A stretch of 64,000 nucleotides of DNA, from the NCBI RefSeq assembly GCF_041690465.1, contig NZ_JAWLHG010000023.1:1-64000 (forward strand), in the 5' to 3' direction. Every line of letters starts with the position of its first letter. Position 1 is the stretch's first letter. Below the pieces are notes generated by a model. It was not told where the DNA came from and made no database searches. It saw only the letters and a program-made list of their open reading frames with translations. Source of the DNA: Falsiroseomonas sp041690465 (GTDB lineage: Bacteria > Pseudomonadota > Alphaproteobacteria > Acetobacterales > Acetobacteraceae). Below, one piece after another: positions 34,381 through 42,390 of this stretch. Made by a program: the position numbers and the translations under genes.

Positions 34381-34457
34381 GGACCCGTAGCTCAGCTGGA
34401 TAGAGCGTTGCCCTCCGAAGGCAAAGGTCGCACGTTCGAATCGTGTCGGGTCCGCCA
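34381..34457 (+). tRNA. tRNA-Arg (anticodon CCG)
   Basis: A complete cloverleaf can be drawn. The acceptor stem is GGACCCG (34381-34387) with CGGGTCC (34447-34453). The D arm is GCTC-AGCTGGATA-GAGC, and the anticodon stem TTGCC/GGCAA has loop CTCCGAA, giving anticodon CCG. The T arm is GCACG-TTCGAAT-CGTGT, with discriminator G and an encoded CCA end. It lies at the boundary between ordinary genes and the stress-gene region that follows, a classic island insertion site. Confidence 0.97.
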
Positions 34458-34514
34458 ATCTTTCAATCGCGTACATGCTGATCGCCGCCCCGCTGTAGGG
34501 GGCTGGATCGCCGA

Positions 34515-34636
34515 AAGCTGCCGCCAAGCTACCGGGCCTTGGCCTTTTACGACGGTGTCGGCCATGCGGCGGGGCGTCGTTTTTCCCTGCTTTCAGGCGA
34601 CTCCGGCCTCATCACCATCAAGCTGCCGCCAAGCTA
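34515..34636. repeat. Pair of 17-bp direct repeats downstream of the tRNA
   Basis: AAGCTGCCGCCAAGCTA occurs at 34515-34531 and again at 34620-34636, a 105-base period. Each copy itself contains two AAGCT words. The intervening sequence holds no recognisable gene. They may be remnants of a mobile or regulatory element behind the tRNA; they do not match the tRNA 3' end, so they are not an attL/attR pair for it. Confidence 0.5.
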
Positions 34637-35092
34637 TCGCCTGCGCCCGAAACGGCGGGCGCCATAAGCAGACGGCCATGTCACGGTGGGCGGACGGTAA
34701 GCTGCAGCATCACGGCCAGCTTGGTGTGATGACGTGACGCCGAAGGTGCCGCGATCCGGTGCCTTCGGCCCGACCGGCCGCACCTGTCCCGCCGCCTCGA
34801 CCGTGATCTCCTTCTTCTTGAGCCCGGTGAAGAAGCCGCGCGCCGTGTCCTTGTTCCAGCAGGTGGCCTCGTGGACCTGGGCCACAGTGGCGTCCTCCGC
34901 CCGCTACAGCATCGCCAGGACGGTCATCAGCTTCGTCCCCTCCCGCGGGCTCCGCGGGGCGGCCGGGTTGCGCGCCGACTTGCCGGCGAGGGCGGCACGC
35001 AGGGCGTCTATGGCGTCCGCCAGGTCGGGGCGCCCGTTTGCCTCGTCGGCGCAGGCCGCCAGCACCCGTGCGCCGCATCACGCTGACTGCGC
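34634..35092 (-). pseudogene. Broken DUF3489-family gene (in-frame amber stop)
   Basis: Read on the minus strand, one frame gives ADEANGRPDLADAIDALRAA ... REGTKLMTVLAML-stop-RAEDATVAQVHEATCWNKD, followed by TARGFFTGLKKKEITVEAAG. The order 'T-K-x-x-x-V-L-x-M-L-R-x-x-E-G-A-T-V-x-Q-I-x-E-A-T-G-W-x-x-x-T-V-R-G-F-F-A-G-L-K-K' is the DUF3489 signature, a small winged-helix-like domain. The stop is a TAG at 34906-34904. The tail after about residue 60 no longer resembles the family, and no good start is seen upstream. A decayed gene is the simplest reading. Confidence 0.55.
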
Positions 35093-35384
35093 GGCACCCT
35101 CTCCTCCGCTGTCGCGGCGGCCTCGTCCTCCGGCGTGGGCGCGCCAGCGGCGGAGTTCGGCGCCGGGCCGTCAAACTGTTCGAACAATAGGGATCACTTC
35201 ACAGTCTTGCCGCATCGAGACGCCTACCGGTCGCAGTACACAAGAACCGTACGCGCCCGGGATTACCAGGAGGTGTGACTCTTCCGGGTCCGATCATCCG
35301 GGTTTTATTTTTGAAGAGATCGAACGTTGGGCGGGGATGTGCGCTGGATCCTTTACGCTGCACCGCAGCAAAGGGGATTTCAGA

Positions 35385-36590
35385 ATGAATTTCAGAGCGA
35401 TGATGCAAAGCGGTCCCGCCAAGGCCATTGAGCTGTTCTCGAAGCTGGCGGACACATCGGATGGCGCGGTGAAGACCAGGGAGAGGCTTTTCGCCGAACT
35501 CAAGGCCGAGCTTGAGCTCCACACCAGTCTCGAAGAACAGCACCTGTTTCCGATCCTCCGGAAGAACCCCGAGACCAAGGACCTGGTCGCGGACGCCATT
35601 CGGGAGAACAAGGAGCTTCGCGCGAAGCTGGACGAGCTCGACGCCCTGCCGAAGAACGATGAGACCTTCTCCGGCAAGCTTGCCGACCTCCAGAAGGCGT
35701 TCCGTCAGCACGCCCGCGACGAGAAGAAGGAACTGCTGCCGGCGGTGCAGCGCGCGCTCAGCGACGAGCAGGTGCAGGACGTGACCGAGCGGATGGAAGC
35801 CGGCCTCGCCGAAGCCGAGCAGGCGAAGCAGGACGAGGCGGAGGAGCGTCGCGCCAGGCAGCGCCAGGACCGTGAGCAGGCTGAATTCATGGCCCGCCAG
35901 GCAGAACTCCGCGTTGAGCAGGCCCAGACGGCGGAGCGCGAGCGTGCTGCCGCCGAGCAACGCGCACGCGCCGATGCGCGGCGGATGGCCGATGCCGCAG
36001 CCATGCCGGCCGCTGTCGCGGCCAAGGCTGCGGGCGAGACCGCCCGCCTTGCCACGGCGGCGTCCGCCGATGCGCGTGGACGCGCTCAGGCCCAGGCCTC
36101 CGCCCTGACGAACATGTTCATGTGGCCGTGGCTCGGCGCCATGCAGAACATGCCGAACCCGGGGAAGGCCACGCCGGCACGGGGCCCCTCCGGCATGGAG
36201 GAGGTGATCCCGCTCGGCGAGGAGGTCCTCGAGGTCGGCAAGCGCACCGAGAACCGCGGCACGGCGCGCATCCACCGCTTCGTCGTCGAAACGCCGGTCG
36301 AGCGACAGGTCACCCTGCAGAGCGAGAGGGTGGTCGTGGAACGCCGACGCCCCGTCAGCGACACGGCGACCGGGGAGATCCTGACGGAAGTCACGGTCGA
36401 AGTGGTCGAGACCGAGGAGGTCCCGACGGTCAGCAAGCGCATGCGGCTGCGCGAGGAGGTCGTTGTCAGGATGGAACGCACGCAGCGCGTCGAGACGGTG
36501 AGGGAGACGGTCCGCCGCGACGAGGTCGAGATCGAGCAGGCCGGCCGGAAGCGTGGCAACCAGCATCGCGCGGTAGCCGCCGAACACTGA
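35385..36590 (+). CDS. Hemerythrin HHE - Ala-rich helical linker - DUF2382 fusion protein
   Basis: 401 residues in three parts. Residues 1-150 form a hemerythrin HHE-type four-helix domain with His 46-x-x-x-Glu 50, His 53 and His 109-x-x-x-Glu 113. The usual first Asp-His pair near residues 9-10 (normally D-H-x-x-V) is Ser-Gly, so one metal ligand appears lost. Residues about 150-255 are a Glu/Arg/Ala-rich coiled coil that ends in a phasin-like Ala-rich stretch. Residues about 272-395 are a DUF2382 (YsnF/AvaK stress) domain: EEVIPLGEEVLEVGKRTENRG ... RRDEVEIEQ. ATG 35385 has AAAGGGGA upstream. It is likely a cytoplasmic stress protein. Confidence 0.8.
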   Translation: MNFRAMMQSGPAKAIELFSKLADTSDGAVKTRERLFAELKAELELHTSLEEQHLFPILRKNPETKDLVADAIRENKELRAKLDELDALPKNDETFSGKLADLQKAFRQHARDEKKELLPAVQRALSDEQVQDVTERMEAGLAEAEQAKQDEAEERRARQRQDREQAEFMARQAELRVEQAQTAERERAAAEQRARADARRMADAAAMPAAVAAKAAGETARLATAASADARGRAQAQASALTNMFMWPWLGAMQNMPNPGKATPARGPSGMEEVIPLGEEVLEVGKRTENRGTARIHRFVVETPVERQVTLQSERVVVERRRPVSDTATGEILTEVTVEVVETEEVPTVSKRMRLREEVVVRMERTQRVETVRETVRRDEVEIEQAGRKRGNQHRAVAAEH

Positions 36591-36717
36591 GGCGTCAGGC
36601 AACCAACCGACAAGCAGGCACCGAGCGATTCACTGCGACATCGGCTTGGTGCCTGCCTCGACCGGGACATGCGGATCCCTGACCGCGTCAGGGGCGGCCG
36701 GGGCACCGGCATCGTCT

Positions 36718-36742
36718 GCGCCAGGGATTTGTGCCCTGGCGC
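36718..36742. terminator. Hairpin between the convergent fusion and antiporter genes
   Basis: GCGCCAGGG (36718-36726) and CCCTGGCGC (36734-36742) form a perfect 9-bp stem with a 7-base loop. It lies in the 298-base gap between two genes transcribed toward each other and could stop transcription in both directions. There is no T-tract on either side, so a classical intrinsic terminator is not certain. The rest of this gap (36591-36888) shows nothing else I can support. Confidence 0.4.
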
Positions 36743-36888
36743 GCCCACCCCGGGGCGCACGCACTCGGGTCGGTCGGCTCGGCCTTGCAGCCACGGCGAA
36801 GGACGGCCTCGTCGCTTGCGGACAGAAACGGGGCTCTGCGTCAGGGCAGGAGGCTGCTGGCGGCAGCCTTGTTCGGCTGAGCTGCGCT

Positions 36889-38142
36889 TCAAGACCTCTC
36901 CGCCGGGGCCTGGCGGCGGTCCAGCCAGCGCATCGTCGGCGTCACCGTGATCCCATGCAGCATGATGGAAACGAGCACGGTGAAGCCCACCACCGCCCAC
37001 AGCGCTTCCGCCTCCCAGAGATCGGCGCGGTTGACGGCGTAGGCGAGATAATAGAACGAGCCCAGGCCGCGGATGCCGAAGAAGGCGATCGCGACCCGCT
37101 CCCGCAGCGGGTGCCGTGCGCCGGCCAGCCCGATCAGGCCAGCCGCCGGACGCACCAGGAACAGGAAGGCAAGGCTCGCCAGCGCCCCCTCCAGGGTCAG
37201 CGCAGCGAGCAGTCCGCCGGCCAGCGCGCCGCCGAACAGCATCAGCAGCACCATCATCAGCAGCCGCTCGGTCTGTTCCGCGAAGTCATGCATGCGCTCG
37301 TGGAAAGCGTGCCGTCGCTCCGCGTCGCGCAGCGCCAGGGCAGCCACGAAGACGGCGACGAAGCCGTACCCATGCGCACCCTCGGCCAGACCATATGCGA
37401 GCAGCGTGGCACCCAGCGCAACGAACCCGTCGCCCGTGCGCGAGAGTTGCGCCCGGTTCGGAAGATGGAACATCAGCCAGCCGAGAGCGCGGCCGGTAGC
37501 CCAGCCGAGCATGCCTCCGGCGGCCAGCTTCCAACCGACATCCACCACGAGCCATTCCACCGCCCAGCCAGGCACGCCCGGCTCCGGGGGCTCGTTGAGT
37601 GCCAGGGCAAGCGCGAGGGCCAGGTTGACGAAGGGGAAGGCGAGCCCGTCGTTCAACCCCGCTTCGGAGGTCAGGGCGAAGCGCACCTCATCCTCCACGC
37701 CGGTGTCAGGCGGCCCGACCTGCACATCCGATGCCAGCACCGGGTCGGTCGGCGCCAGCACTGCGCCGAGCAGCAGCGCCGCGGCAACGCCGAGGCCCAG
37801 CCACGCATAGCCGACCAGCGCGATCCCGAGAATCGAGAGTGGCATGGAGATCGCGAGCAGTCGCCAGGTCAGGTTCCAGGATCGCCAGCCCAGCCGGCGA
37901 TCCAGCTTGAGCCCCGATCCCATGAGAGCCACGATGACGATGACCTCGGTCAGGCGCTCCGTCGCAACCGGGAAGCGGAGCGGCAGCGGCTCCTCTCCAC
38001 CCACCACATGGAACAGGCCGAAGCCGAGCCCGACGCAGACCATCGGGAGGGACAGCGGCAGTTCCTTCAGCGCCATCGGCAGCCAGGCGACGAGCAGTAT
38101 CAGCGCGCCGGCGCCCGTCAGGAGCAGGATATAGGGGTCCAA
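36889..38142 (-). CDS. Cation:proton antiporter (CPA1/NhaP-like)
   Basis: 417-residue antiporter with about 12 transmembrane helices. Family motifs are GSGLKLDRRLGWR near 95, LLGAVLAPTDPVLASDVQVG near 145 (the A-P-T-D-P motif of CPA1 exchangers) and EAGLNDGLAFPFV near 185 (the N-D core). FFGIRGLGSFYYLAYA lies near 360. Most CPA1 proteins have a longer C-terminal cytoplasmic tail; here it stops soon after the last helix. It fits pH/salt homeostasis and sits among stress genes. Confidence 0.92.
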   Translation of the reverse strand: MDPYILLLTGAGALILLVAWLPMALKELPLSLPMVCVGLGFGLFHVVGGEEPLPLRFPVATERLTEVIVIVALMGSGLKLDRRLGWRSWNLTWRLLAISMPLSILGIALVGYAWLGLGVAAALLLGAVLAPTDPVLASDVQVGPPDTGVEDEVRFALTSEAGLNDGLAFPFVNLALALALALNEPPEPGVPGWAVEWLVVDVGWKLAAGGMLGWATGRALGWLMFHLPNRAQLSRTGDGFVALGATLLAYGLAEGAHGYGFVAVFVAALALRDAERRHAFHERMHDFAEQTERLLMMVLLMLFGGALAGGLLAALTLEGALASLAFLFLVRPAAGLIGLAGARHPLRERVAIAFFGIRGLGSFYYLAYAVNRADLWEAEALWAVVGFTVLVSIMLHGITVTPTMRWLDRRQAPAERS

Positions 38143-38578
38143 GCGCTGCGCCTTCTCGGTACGGTTTCAGCCGGAGATCCGAACGCCCGGCAGGGCCTGC
38201 AGTCGCCGCCGAGGCGTCGCGCAAGCTGCCTGGAGCCACCGTGGATGTGGTGGACCTTACCGGCATGACGTGTGGCATGCTGATCTCATAGTGATGCGCC
38301 GCCCGTTCGAGGTTGCCGATCTTGTCCGCGGCGACAGGGAGGCGAGGGCGCCCTCGCTGTGAAGCCCGTGGTGCATCCGCGCACAGCGGATCGCCGATCT
38401 TGCGCCGTGCCGCCGGCCCTCGGCGATGCCATCTGTCCGTGGGCTTGTCGGCCCCGGCATCCGCGGGTCGAACTGCGAACGGGAGGACAGCGGCCTTGCC
38501 CGACCTGTTGGACCATCGGCCTTGCGGCCTGCCCGGCCGCGCCGGCACAACGTGCGTCCTCCGCCTTCCGAGTCAGCC
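38143..38578. other. 436-base gap, no gene supported
   Basis: This lies between the divergently oriented antiporter and OsmC genes, so it must hold both promoters. Several open frames cross it in both strands but show Arg/Pro-rich, shadow-like composition and no recognisable domain. No hairpin or operator stood out. Confidence 0.4.
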
Positions 38579-39031
38579 GTGAGCCCGTCGCGCACGCTGC
38601 ACTGCCGGACGGCCGTCGGAGGGCGCTTCCGCCTGACGAACCATATCCGCGACCTGCCGCCGATCGTCCTGGATGAGCCGGGTGGCCTTCCCGCCCCGGA
38701 TTCGACGCCGCAGCCGCTCGATATCCTGCTTGCCGCGCTCGGCTCCTGCCTCGCCAGCGCGATCCGGGCGAATGCGATGGCGCAGGGCATCGTCATCTCA
38801 GCCCTCGCGCTTGATGTGGAAGCGGATCTTGCCAAGGCGCCGATGGACGAGGTGCATCCACCGCCGCTCGGCTTCGACGAGGTGCGCGTCACCGTGCATA
38901 TCAACGCGGACGCCCCGCAGGAGGCCCTGACCGCGCTCATCGCACGCGCAACGCTGCGCTCGCAGGTGGCCAGCACGCTGCATGACGGAACGCAGCTCAG
39001 CGTCGCCCTGTCATCCCCGACAGGCCCCTGA
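38579..39031 (+). CDS. OsmC-family protein
   Basis: 150-residue OsmC-like protein from GTG 38579. The central helix TPQPLDILLAALGSCLASAI carries the first, peroxidatic-position Cys (Cys 57). The second Cys found in Ohr/OsmC enzymes is not visible (ATLRSQVASTLHDG at that place), so classical thiol peroxidase chemistry is doubtful. Other single-Cys OsmC relatives are of unknown function. The start is weak (no clear ribosome site), and the open frame continues upstream with Arg/Pro-rich sequence. It overlaps the LysR gene tail to tail by 21 bases. Confidence 0.78.
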   Translation: MSPSRTLHCRTAVGGRFRLTNHIRDLPPIVLDEPGGLPAPDSTPQPLDILLAALGSCLASAIRANAMAQGIVISALALDVEADLAKAPMDEVHPPPLGFDEVRVTVHINADAPQEALTALIARATLRSQVASTLHDGTQLSVALSSPTGP

Positions 39032-40009
39032 GGAGGGACCGCCGGAGCCCCGACGCCCCGGCGGATCCAGCTCGTCGGCGCGGTCGCGGAAGGCGGCGGC
39101 GACGGCGTCCAGCACCAGGCGGATCCTCGGCGTCCTGCGGTTATCCTTGTGCACGGCGAGCCAGATCCCGACCGCGGCAGACTGCACCTGCGGCGCGTCG
39201 AGCCGCCGGAGTTGCGTGCCGAAGGCGTCGCCGCGCAGGCGCGCCAGGCATGCGATGCCCGCGCCGCAGAGTGCTGCCCGCAATTGCGCCCCCGGACTGT
39301 CGGTCCTGAGCGCCACGGTGGCGCGCGGCGCGATCTCCGCCACCCAGGCGGCAAGCTGCGGCGCCTCCGCCCCGTCGAGGCTCGCCACCAGGCGGTGGCC
39401 GGCGCAGCCGGCGCCGAAATCCGGTTCGCCGTGGCGCTCCAGATAGGCGGGGCTGGCATAGAGGCCGTATGCAAGGCTTCCGATCCGCCGCACCACCAGG
39501 TCGTGCCCCTCGAACGGGGCGAGGCGCACGGCGATGTCGGCCTCTCGCATGGCGAGGCTGAGATGTCGTACATCGGCGACCAGTTCGAGCGCGACCTCCG
39601 GGCTGCCGATCTGCAAGGCCACGGCGCAGCGCACAAGGACGTGGCTGGCCAGCGTCTCGACCGCGGTGACGCGGACCACGCCCTCGAGCTGCGCGTCCCG
39701 TCCGCCGACGGTCCGCTCGACTGCGAGCAACTCCGCCTCGACGCGCTCGGCCTGGCCCATGATCGCCTCGCCGGCGAGCGTCGGCACGTAGCCCTCCGGC
39801 GTGCGGTGCAGCAGCCTGGCGCCGAGACCGCTCTCGAGGGAGGCGAGGCGGCGCCCGACTGTCGATTGCGTCACGCGCAACTCACGCGCCGCCGCGGAGA
39901 GGCTCCGCAGGCGTGCGATCGCGAGGAAGAAGCGAAGATCATCCCAGTCCAGCAACGGCGCCGCCCATGCCTGCAGCCCACCGCTCACCGGCGAGGCGCA
40001 GGCCGGCAA
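39011..40009 (-). CDS. LysR-family transcriptional regulator
   Basis: 332-residue LysR-type regulator. The N-terminal winged helix-turn-helix runs DWDDLRFFLAIARLRSLSAA-ARELRVTQSTVGRRLASLES near residues 21-60. The effector domain follows (EGVVRVTAVETLASHVL, typical of the LysR subgroup near AaeR/YafC). The C-terminus is Arg/Gly-rich. It ends inside the 3' end of the OsmC gene on the other strand, so the two are not co-transcribed; its target is unknown. Confidence 0.92.
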   Translation of the reverse strand: MPACASPVSGGLQAWAAPLLDWDDLRFFLAIARLRSLSAAARELRVTQSTVGRRLASLESGLGARLLHRTPEGYVPTLAGEAIMGQAERVEAELLAVERTVGGRDAQLEGVVRVTAVETLASHVLVRCAVALQIGSPEVALELVADVRHLSLAMREADIAVRLAPFEGHDLVVRRIGSLAYGLYASPAYLERHGEPDFGAGCAGHRLVASLDGAEAPQLAAWVAEIAPRATVALRTDSPGAQLRAALCGAGIACLARLRGDAFGTQLRRLDAPQVQSAAVGIWLAVHKDNRRTPRIRLVLDAVAAAFRDRADELDPPGRRGSGGPSSGACRG

Positions 40010-40045
40010 CGAGGCGGCGCCGCGGCGGTTCGGTCCGCCGGGCGG

Positions 40046-40246
40046 TCAGTCGTCCTCGCGCGGGGCGTCCGGCGTCTCCGATCCGCCCTCGGCGTCACTG
40101 CCGGGGAGGGGCGCGAGCCGGTGGCTTTCCCGGATGAGTGCCAGGGCGTCGCGCGAGGGCGCCTCCCAGTCGCCGCCATTGGCGGCATGCAGCGCCTGCA
40201 GCCGCGGCGCCAGCCGTGTCACGAGGTCCGCATCTCCGTTCTTCAT
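40046..40246 (-). CDS. Small acidic hypothetical protein
   Basis: 66-residue protein from ATG 40246 with AAAGGA eight bases upstream (MKNGDADLVTRLAPRLQALH...). It is helical at the N-terminus, with an acidic, Pro-rich tail ending PREDD. No family recognised. It sits between the LysR gene and the PhnA-like membrane gene on the same strand, 73 bases after the latter, and may be co-transcribed with it. Confidence 0.55.
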   Translation of the reverse strand: MKNGDADLVTRLAPRLQALHAANGGDWEAPSRDALALIRESHRLAPLPGSDAEGGSETPDAPREDD

Positions 40247-40319
40247 CGGCCTGTCCTTTCTTGGCTGCTGTCGGGAAGAGGGCGAGGCAACAAGGATCCT
40301 GCCTCGCCCTTGTTGCCGT

Positions 40320-41246
40320 TCAGGAGACGCGCGGGGCCATGCCGGGGGCCTCTGCGCGCACGGCCACCCAGTCGCGGGTGCCGCGCCGGGCGCCGAACAC
40401 CGCCGCAACCGCACCCAGCAGCAGCGCCGCGAAGGCGCCGAAGCCGCCGATCGACGTGGCGCGTGCCGTCGCATCGGCCGCCTCGCGGGCCTGCTGCGCA
40501 GCTTCGGCCGCAGTGCGCTGTGCCTGCTCCTCGACGCTCTGGACGCGCCTGGCAGCCTCCTCCGCGGGGATGTTGGACTGGGCCGCGACCAGCGCGTTCA
40601 GCCGTGTCCGTTCCTCGTCGGTGAAGGCGCCATTCGCGGCGCGGCGCGTGAGCAGGGAGGCGATCTCCGTACCGCGCTGCTCCGTCGTCATGGCGGCGGG
40701 ATCGTTCCCGGTGCCGAGCAGGGTGTCCTGTGCGCGCTGCAGCAGCGCCTCGGGGCTCGCCTGGCCTGCCACGGCCGACACGGCGGATCCGACCCCGCTC
40801 GCCGCGCTGCCGGCGATGCTCGACGCCGTGGAAGCGGCGGTGGAGACCGCACCGGCAACCAGGTTGCCGAGCAGCGTGGCGGATACGAGGAAGGCGATCG
40901 CCCAGACCGCCAGGCCGTGCAGCACGCCATCCGTTCCATCGGCGCTGCCGGAGAGGCGCGCGGCCGTGTAGCCGCCGACCGCGAGGGCGATCGTGCTGGC
41001 GACGACCAGCCACGCGACCGCCCCGATGCCGAGGCTCGCCGCATCGGGCGTCGCCCGGCCGGCCGCGTCCACCGTGGCCGCCCCGATCGCGGCGCCGAGG
41101 ATGTTGAGCATCGCCGCGATCGCTGCCGCGATGACGCCGCCCGCCAGCACGGCGCCCCAGGAGACGCGGGAGGGCAGCGCCGGCCCGCCTTCCGGCAGCG
41201 CGACGCCAGCATGGGCGTGGGCCAAGGTCTCAGTGTGGGCAGGCAT
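40320..41246 (-). CDS. Conserved membrane protein of the 'PhnA-like' stress-associated type
   Basis: 308 residues. The N-terminal region has four hydrophobic helices, starting at VSWGAVLAGGVIAAAIAAML near residue 28 and including AVGGYTAARLSG near 93 and LHGLAVWAIAFLVSATLLG. An Ala/Gln-rich helical middle (about 165-270) is followed by a last membrane helix near 272-292 (FGAFAALLLGAVAAVFGA). Similar proteins are often labelled PhnA-like in Rhizobiales and Acetobacterales, although they lack PhnA zinc-ribbon features. GAAGGAT lies nine bases before ATG 41246. Confidence 0.72.
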   Translation of the reverse strand: MPAHTETLAHAHAGVALPEGGPALPSRVSWGAVLAGGVIAAAIAAMLNILGAAIGAATVDAAGRATPDAASLGIGAVAWLVVASTIALAVGGYTAARLSGSADGTDGVLHGLAVWAIAFLVSATLLGNLVAGAVSTAASTASSIAGSAASGVGSAVSAVAGQASPEALLQRAQDTLLGTGNDPAAMTTEQRGTEIASLLTRRAANGAFTDEERTRLNALVAAQSNIPAEEAARRVQSVEEQAQRTAAEAAQQAREAADATARATSIGGFGAFAALLLGAVAAVFGARRGTRDWVAVRAEAPGMAPRVS

Positions 41247-41386
41247 GGCTGTGCGATCCTTCTCGTCGGCACCCGCAACGCGCATGCCCTGCTCCCGGCA
41301 GCGCAGAATCGACGCATGGCTGCTGCCCGGCTTTCGGGCCGCACGCATCGCCTGCGCCGGCGTTGAGCACCCGAACACCCGGCGAG

Positions 41387-41887
41387 ATGTGGCCGGATGC
41401 CTCCTGGAGTGCAGCCGACGTGACAGAGCGCAGGCCCGAAGCGACCGCTCAGGCGATTCCCCTGCTTGAGGAACACCTGACCCTGGGCCACCGGCGGGTG
41501 GAGACCGGGCGCGTGCGCGTCCACCTCGCCACCACGACGGAGGAGGCGCGACTGCGCGAGCCGGCATGGCACGAGCGGGTCGAGATCCAGCGCGTCGCCA
41601 TCGGTCGCGAGGTCGCCGAGGCGCCTGGAATCCGCGAGGAGGAGGATGGCGCCGTCCTCGTCGTGCCCGTGCTGGAAGAGATCCTGGTGACGGAGCGGCG
41701 GATCGTCCTCAAGGAGGAGATCCGGATCCGCCGCGTCAGGACGAGCGAAACCATCGAGAAGACCGTCGCGCTGCACAGCCAGACCGCGACGGTCGAGCGC
41801 CTGCCGCCCGCGCCGCGGGACGGGCCGGAAAGCCAGACACGCCGCGACGGCGGCAACGGAGACGATGCAGGAACGCCACGGCCCTGA
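41387..41887 (+). CDS. DUF2382 (YsnF/AvaK-type) stress protein
   Basis: About 166-residue protein made essentially of one DUF2382 domain. It reads AIPLLEEHLTLGHRRVETGR ... EEILVTERRIVLKEEIRIRR ... ETIEKTVALHSQTATVERL, the alternating charged beta-hairpin pattern of the family. The C-terminal tail is polar and Gly/Asp/Arg-rich. Start is uncertain: ATG 41387, TTG 41363 or GTG 41420 (with GGAG upstream) all keep the domain. It is the second DUF2382 protein within 6 kb. Confidence 0.78.
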   Translation: MWPDASWSAADVTERRPEATAQAIPLLEEHLTLGHRRVETGRVRVHLATTTEEARLREPAWHERVEIQRVAIGREVAEAPGIREEEDGAVLVVPVLEEILVTERRIVLKEEIRIRRVRTSETIEKTVALHSQTATVERLPPAPRDGPESQTRRDGGNGDDAGTPRP

Positions 41888-42163
41888 CCGTCCATCCATG
41901 ATGCACGCGCCGAGGCGGATGGCGCCGCGAGCCCCCTGGTGCGCGAAGCCGGCGCTGTCCCTTCGGATGTGAGCGTCATCGAACGGGAGGCGGAGAACAC
42001 CGGCTCCGACGCCGCCGGGGACACCGGCTTCCTTGCTTCCTTGCGGAACATGTTCATGCCGGACGAGGACCGCGGGACCTGTTGCGAGGCGATCCGCCGC
42101 GCCGGCTTCCTGCTGACCGCGCAACTCGAGCAGTCCGGAATGTCCAGCGAAGCGGCGCCCGCC
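41888..42163 (+). pseudogene. Remnant of a YsnF/general-stress N-terminal domain
   Basis: One frame reads HDARAEADGAASPLVREAG, then VPSDVSVIE, then GFLASLRNMFMPDEDRGTCC and EAIRRAGFLLTAQ. This matches the N-terminal domain that normally precedes DUF2382 in YsnF-type proteins (D-x-R-x-x-A-x-x-A...LV-x-x-G...F-x-P-E-D-R-x-x-Y-x-E-x-x-R-R-G-x-x-L). No start codon lies ahead in frame. The adjacent frame reads ATALTVHP-stop just upstream (about 41874-41897), as if a small frameshift split the opening strand. The domain ends in unrelated Pro/Ser-rich sequence. Confidence 0.5.
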
Positions 42164-42329
42164 GTTCCCGCCGGACCTGCGCCCGGTTCCAGCTCGCCTT
42201 CCACCCTGCCGGGCCTCGGCCGCAACTCCCGCACGTCGCCGACCATACTCTCGCCATCCGTTTGCCACCCGGCCGGATGGCGAGTGACGCTTCAGCCGCC
42301 AGGCGAGCCTGCCGCTCTACCGTTTCCGT

Positions 42330-42358
42330 CTTGTAAGCAACCTACGGCTCCCCCATCT
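42330..42358 (+). promoter_or_regulatory. RpoH (sigma-32)-type promoter of groESL
   Basis: CTTGTAA (42330-42336), a 14-base spacer and CCCCATCT (42351-42358) closely match the heat-shock sigma consensus CTTGAAA-N13-15-CCCCATnT. Transcription would begin near 42365, inside the CIRCE element, so heat-shock sigma activation and HrcA repression would act on the same promoter. Confidence 0.7.
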
Positions 42359-42360
42359 GA

Positions 42361-42389
42361 CTTGGCACTCCCAAGCGCAGAGTGCCAAG
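42361..42389. promoter_or_regulatory. CIRCE element (HrcA operator)
   Basis: CTTGGCACTC, nine bases, GAGTGCCAAG: a perfect 10-bp inverted repeat matching the CIRCE consensus TTAGCACTC-N9-GAGTGCTAA except for G/C in place of A/T at one symmetric position in each arm. It lies 78 bases before groES. The hrcA gene is not in the window. Confidence 0.93.
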
Positions 42390-42390
42390 T

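Noticed and set aside
35275..35388. 37-codon GTG frame preceding the hemerythrin fusion and ending in an ATGA overlap
   Set aside because: The AGGAGG word is only about one base from the GTG, too close to work, and the peptide has no recognisable feature.
36669..36950. 93-codon plus-strand frame between the fusion protein and the antiporter
   Set aside because: It overlaps the 3' end of the antiporter gene, contains the hairpin at 36718-36742 and has low-complexity composition.
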